From an uncultured Clostridia bacterium (GTDB lineage Bacteria; Bacillota; Clostridia; TANB77; CAG-508): a stretch of 6,970 bases of DNA. Location: assembly GCA_934169535.1 (NCBI GenBank), contig CAKPOC010000053.1, positions 1-6,970 of the forward strand, in the 5' to 3' direction. The notes under the pieces are model-generated. The model was not told where the DNA came from. It saw only the letters and a list, made by a program, of their open reading frames with translations, and searched no databases. A program made the translations under genes and the position numbers. Positions 5,444 to 6,970 of this stretch are shown here, piece after piece; within the stretch, counting starts at the first letter, position 1, and the number at the start of each line of letters is the position of its first letter.

Positions 5444-6487
5444 ATGAAAAAACAAAAAATGAATTTTAGAATGGAGCAAAGCCTTGGCGCTGTACATACA
5501 CACACTAATAGTTTAGCAAAAGAAGCAAGAGGTATTACATTAGTTGCGCTCGTAGTCACAATAGTAGTGCTTCTAATTTTAGCAGGAGTGTCAATAAATT
5601 TAGTATTGGGAGAAAATGGAATAATAACACAAGCCAAAAAGGCAAAAAAAGAAACAAATGAAGCAAATCAAAGAGGAGACCAAGAACTTAGTGATTTAGA
5701 TGCAAGGTTAGACGAACTAGTAGGAGATGAAGCAAAAGCAGGAAACGCTTCGGAAATAAAAGCAAAGGGCAAGAATGCTTTAGGAAAAACTGTAACAAAC
5801 TACACAGAGGCAGATAAAACTTGGCAAATATTTTATGCAGATGATGAACATGTGTATTTGATTGCAAAAGAGGGTGATGTCTTACCAGTAGAATCAAGAT
5901 TTTTTTATGATAACAATGATAACAGCGAATTTAATGCAACAGATATATTTACGCAAGAAAATTTAAATAATAAGTACAAAGCTGTAAAACAAGGCTGGTT
6001 AACTGCATATTATAATCCAGAAACTAAAGTGGCTAACGGAATAGTAGATTGTTCAACAGAATGGTTAATTGATACTACTTTGTGGACGAATTATTTAAAT
6101 ACTAAATATGCAGATTGGACAATAGGAGGTCCAACAACAGACATGTTTATAAAAGCTTATAATGAATATTATGGCGAACAAAAAACATTTGATGATATTT
6201 ATGGCTACGGTAAAAGCATATCAATAATTAAAGATGACCTTCTGGGTTGTGGGATGAAATATGTTTTAGGCGGAAATAGTGGTGATTCTTTTTCTTGCAT
6301 AATAGTTGATTATGATAACGATAATGATAATGATAGAATAGTTGTACATAAGGAGCCTGCAACATACCGCAATACAGAGATATATAAGAAAAATTATTAT
6401 AAGGTTAGACCGGTTGTATGCCTAAAATCTTCAGCAGTGCTTACACCATCTGCAGATGGAAGCACATATACAGTTAGTATAAAATAA
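5444..6487 (+). CDS. Prepilin-like surface protein with large C-terminal domain (cassette 1)
   Basis: This 347-residue protein has a prepilin-type N-terminus: a long charged leader (1-30) ending in KEARG, then a hydrophobic helix ITLVALVVTIVVLLILAGVS (31-50). Cleavage by a prepilin peptidase would fall at Gly30-Ile31. Mature residue 5 is Ala35 instead of the Glu usual in type IV pilins, a variation I recall as common in clostridial proteins of this kind. A conserved junction ENGIITQAKKAKK (57-69) and a charged helix (to about 95) follow. The C-terminal domain (about 115-347) contains WQIFYADDEHVYLIA (127-141), WTIGGPTTDMFIKAYN (225-240), an Asp/Asn run (289-297) and YKVRPVVCLKSS (319-330). 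This recalls the C-type-lectin/formylglycine-enzyme-like domains on related clostridial proteins; I am unsure of the fold. The mature protein would be membrane-inserted or assembled in a pseudopilus with the large domain outside. No pilin assembly genes are nearby. Residues 1-77 are duplicated exactly at 6738. Confidence 0.88.
   Translation: MKKQKMNFRMEQSLGAVHTHTNSLAKEARGITLVALVVTIVVLLILAGVSINLVLGENGIITQAKKAKKETNEANQRGDQELSDLDARLDELVGDEAKAGNASEIKAKGKNALGKTVTNYTEADKTWQIFYADDEHVYLIAKEGDVLPVESRFFYDNNDNSEFNATDIFTQENLNNKYKAVKQGWLTAYYNPETKVANGIVDCSTEWLIDTTLWTNYLNTKYADWTIGGPTTDMFIKAYNEYYGEQKTFDDIYGYGKSISIIKDDLLGCGMKYVLGGNSGDSFSCIIVDYDNDNDNDRIVVHKEPATYRNTEIYKKNYYKVRPVVCLKSSAVLTPSADGSTYTVSIK
6308..6334 (+). 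repeat. GATAAY hexanucleotide run inside the prepilin-like gene
   Basis: GATTAT-GATAAC-GATAAT-GATAAT-GAT is about four and a half near-identical 6-base units, encoding the alternating Asp-Tyr/Asp-Asn stretch at residues 289-297. Because the unit is six bases, slippage would add or remove Asp-Asn pairs without shifting the frame. The stretch is acidic and could bind cations or form a flexible loop; this is inference. Confidence 0.8.
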
Positions 6488-6491
6488 AGTA

Positions 6492-6550
6492 AAATAAAAC
6501 GAGGAAAAATAAAGCAAAATTCACTTTGCTTAAGGCCTCGTTTTATTTAT
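6492..6550 (+). terminator. Nested hairpin terminator after cassette 1
   Basis: A perfect 13-bp outer stem AAATAAAACGAGG (6492-6504) / CCTCGTTTTATTT (6536-6548) encloses a second perfect 7-bp hairpin AAGCAAA (6512-6518) / TTTGCTT (6525-6531) with a 6-base loop. The stop codon ends five bases before the outer stem. The T-rich 3' arm serves as the U-tract. It is unlike the compact spoVG terminator and lies outside the repeated 409 bases as far as can be seen. Being symmetric, it would also work on the opposite strand. Confidence 0.8.
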
Positions 6551-6578
6551 ATAAGGGGAAAGCTGAATAATATATAGT

Positions 6579-6604
6579 AAAAAGCTCCCTTAGGGGAGTT
6601 TTTT
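6579..6604 (+). terminator. Duplicated spoVG-type terminator (copy 2)
   Basis: This is the exact copy of the hairpin at 5285-5310 (CTCCC-TTAG-GGGAG plus T-run). Coming right after the nested hairpin, it gives two consecutive terminators between cassettes, so each cassette should depend on its own promoter. Confidence 0.85.
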
Positions 6605-6632
6605 ACATATTTACAAAATAAAGAAAAATTAC

Positions 6633-6664
6633 TTGACAAAGAAATTTTATAATGTTATATAATA
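6633..6664 (+). promoter_or_regulatory. Promoter of the second prepilin-like gene (copy 2)
   Basis: This is identical to the promoter at 5339-5370: TTGACA (6633-6638), a 17-base spacer and extended -10 TG-T-TATATA (6653-6661). The leader and AAGGAG (6725-6730) ahead of ATG 6738 are also unchanged, so the second gene should be expressed as strongly as the first unless it is shut off elsewhere. Confidence 0.77.
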
Positions 6665-6737
6665 TTTAAATATTAAGTGGTTTTCAAACCAAAATTAAAA
6701 TTAGAAAACGGAAGGATAAAGTAAAAGGAGAAACAAA

Positions 6738-6970
6738 ATGAAAAAACAAAAAATGAATTTTAGAATGGAGCAAAGCCTTGGCGCTGTACATACACACACT
6801 AATAGTTTAGCAAAAGAAGCAAGAGGTATTACATTAGTTGCGCTCGTAGTCACAATAGTAGTGCTTCTAATTTTAGCAGGAGTGTCAATAAATTTAGTAT
6901 TGGGAGAAAATGGAATAATAACACAAGCCAAAAAGGCAAAAAAAGAAACAAATGAAGCAAATCAAAGAGG
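6738..6970 (+). CDS. Prepilin-like surface protein, cassette 2 (3' end beyond the window)
   Basis: 77 complete codons are visible, all identical in DNA sequence to codons 1-77 of the gene at 5444: leader 1-30, cleavage site Gly30-Ile31, membrane helix 31-54 and the start of the charged helix. The frame is open at the right edge. Absolute nucleotide identity, including silent positions and the non-coding upstream region, points to a very recent duplication, ongoing gene conversion, or an assembly duplication. Whether its C-terminal domain matches or differs from cassette 1 cannot be seen. Confidence 0.85.
   Translation, partial: MKKQKMNFRMEQSLGAVHTHTNSLAKEARGITLVALVVTIVVLLILAGVSINLVLGENGIITQAKKAKKETNEANQR

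Larger units (their letters stand above)
5268..5676 (+). repeat. Perfect direct repeat, copy 1 (409 bases visible)
   Basis: Every base from 5268 to 5676 matches 6562 to 6970, a constant offset of 1294. The left boundary is sharp: T at 5267 against A at 6561. The repeat starts in the last two codons of spoVG (GCT GAA TAA). It includes the spoVG terminator, the prepilin promoter, leader and ribosome-binding site, and codons 1-77 of the prepilin gene. The right boundary is unknown because copy 2 is cut by the window edge. The full period, 5268-6561, is one complete expression cassette. Confidence 0.97.
6562..6970 (+). repeat. Perfect direct repeat, copy 2 (cut by window end)
   Basis: This is identical to 5268-5676 over all 409 visible bases. 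It opens with GCTGAATAA, a nine-base remnant of the spoVG 3' end (Ala-Glu-stop) that has no gene in front of it here. This shows the unit was copied from the spoVG-adjacent locus. The 74 bases between the cassette 1 stop codon and this copy hold only the nested hairpin (6492-6548) and a short ATAAGGGGAAA joint. No gene lies in 6488-6737; that stretch is entirely terminators, spoVG remnant, promoter and leader. Confidence 0.97.

Noticed and set aside
5407..5637. - strand frame, also repeated at 6701-6931
   Set aside because: It is antisense to the prepilin N-terminus and is duplicated only because the repeat is. It has no ribosome-binding site and encodes a low-complexity hydrophobic product.
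6492..6548. Integron attC-like recombination site at the cassette junction
   Set aside because: The characteristic GTTRRRY / RYYYAAC core boxes are missing and no integrase is present. A terminator explains the hairpin, and homologous recombination explains the repeat.

Overview
The window is strongly A+T-rich DNA. Its Shine-Dalgarno usage is Gram-positive, its intrinsic terminators are U-tailed hairpins, and it carries spoVG and murC. Together with clostridial-type prepilin-like proteins beginning 'GITLVALVV', this points to a low-GC Firmicute, most likely an uncultured gut-type clostridium. No rRNA, tRNA, CRISPR array, transposase or phage gene is visible.

Layout. (1) Positions 3-1301, + strand: the 3' part of a lysine/glutamate-rich, largely helical protein of unknown function. 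Its reading frame stays open to the left edge, so it is 5'-truncated. A hairpin terminator follows. (2) Positions 1392-3295, + strand: a sigma-A-type promoter and a two-gene unit, an acyl-ACP thioesterase (GTG start) and a membrane-anchored transglutaminase-like cysteine protein, 22 bases apart. (3) A bidirectional terminator (about 3301-3345) separates these from murC, on the - strand (TTG start, clear promoter at 4802-4830, hairpin in the leader). (4) Divergently from murC lies spoVG, whose best start is 4983 (97 residues, canonical length), closed by a short terminator. (5) Positions 5339-6487: a strong promoter and a 347-residue prepilin-like protein with a long charged leader, a hydrophobic pilin helix lacking the usual Glu5, and a large C-terminal domain ending in an RPVVCLKSS motif. 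(6) After a nested hairpin terminator, a perfect direct repeat begins at 6562. It contains the last two codons and stop of spoVG, the spoVG terminator, the promoter, the leader and the first 77 codons of the prepilin gene. It runs to the right edge.

The most notable signal is this repeat. 5268-5676 and 6562-6970 are identical over 409 bases at a 1294-base period. The region is therefore a tandem array of self-contained surface-protein cassettes (terminator, promoter, leader, prepilin N-terminus, C-terminal domain, terminator), or else an assembly artefact. Because the window ends inside the second copy, whether its C-terminal domain is identical or different cannot be seen. If different, recombination between the repeats could exchange the domain displayed behind a constant promoter and N-terminus.

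The other genes are ordinary cell functions: lipid acyl-chain release, envelope peptidoglycan precursor synthesis, and a sporulation/division regulator. MurC, the extracytoplasmic transglutaminase-like protein and the prepilin-like cassettes all concern the cell envelope, but only the thioesterase and transglutaminase-like genes look co-transcribed.
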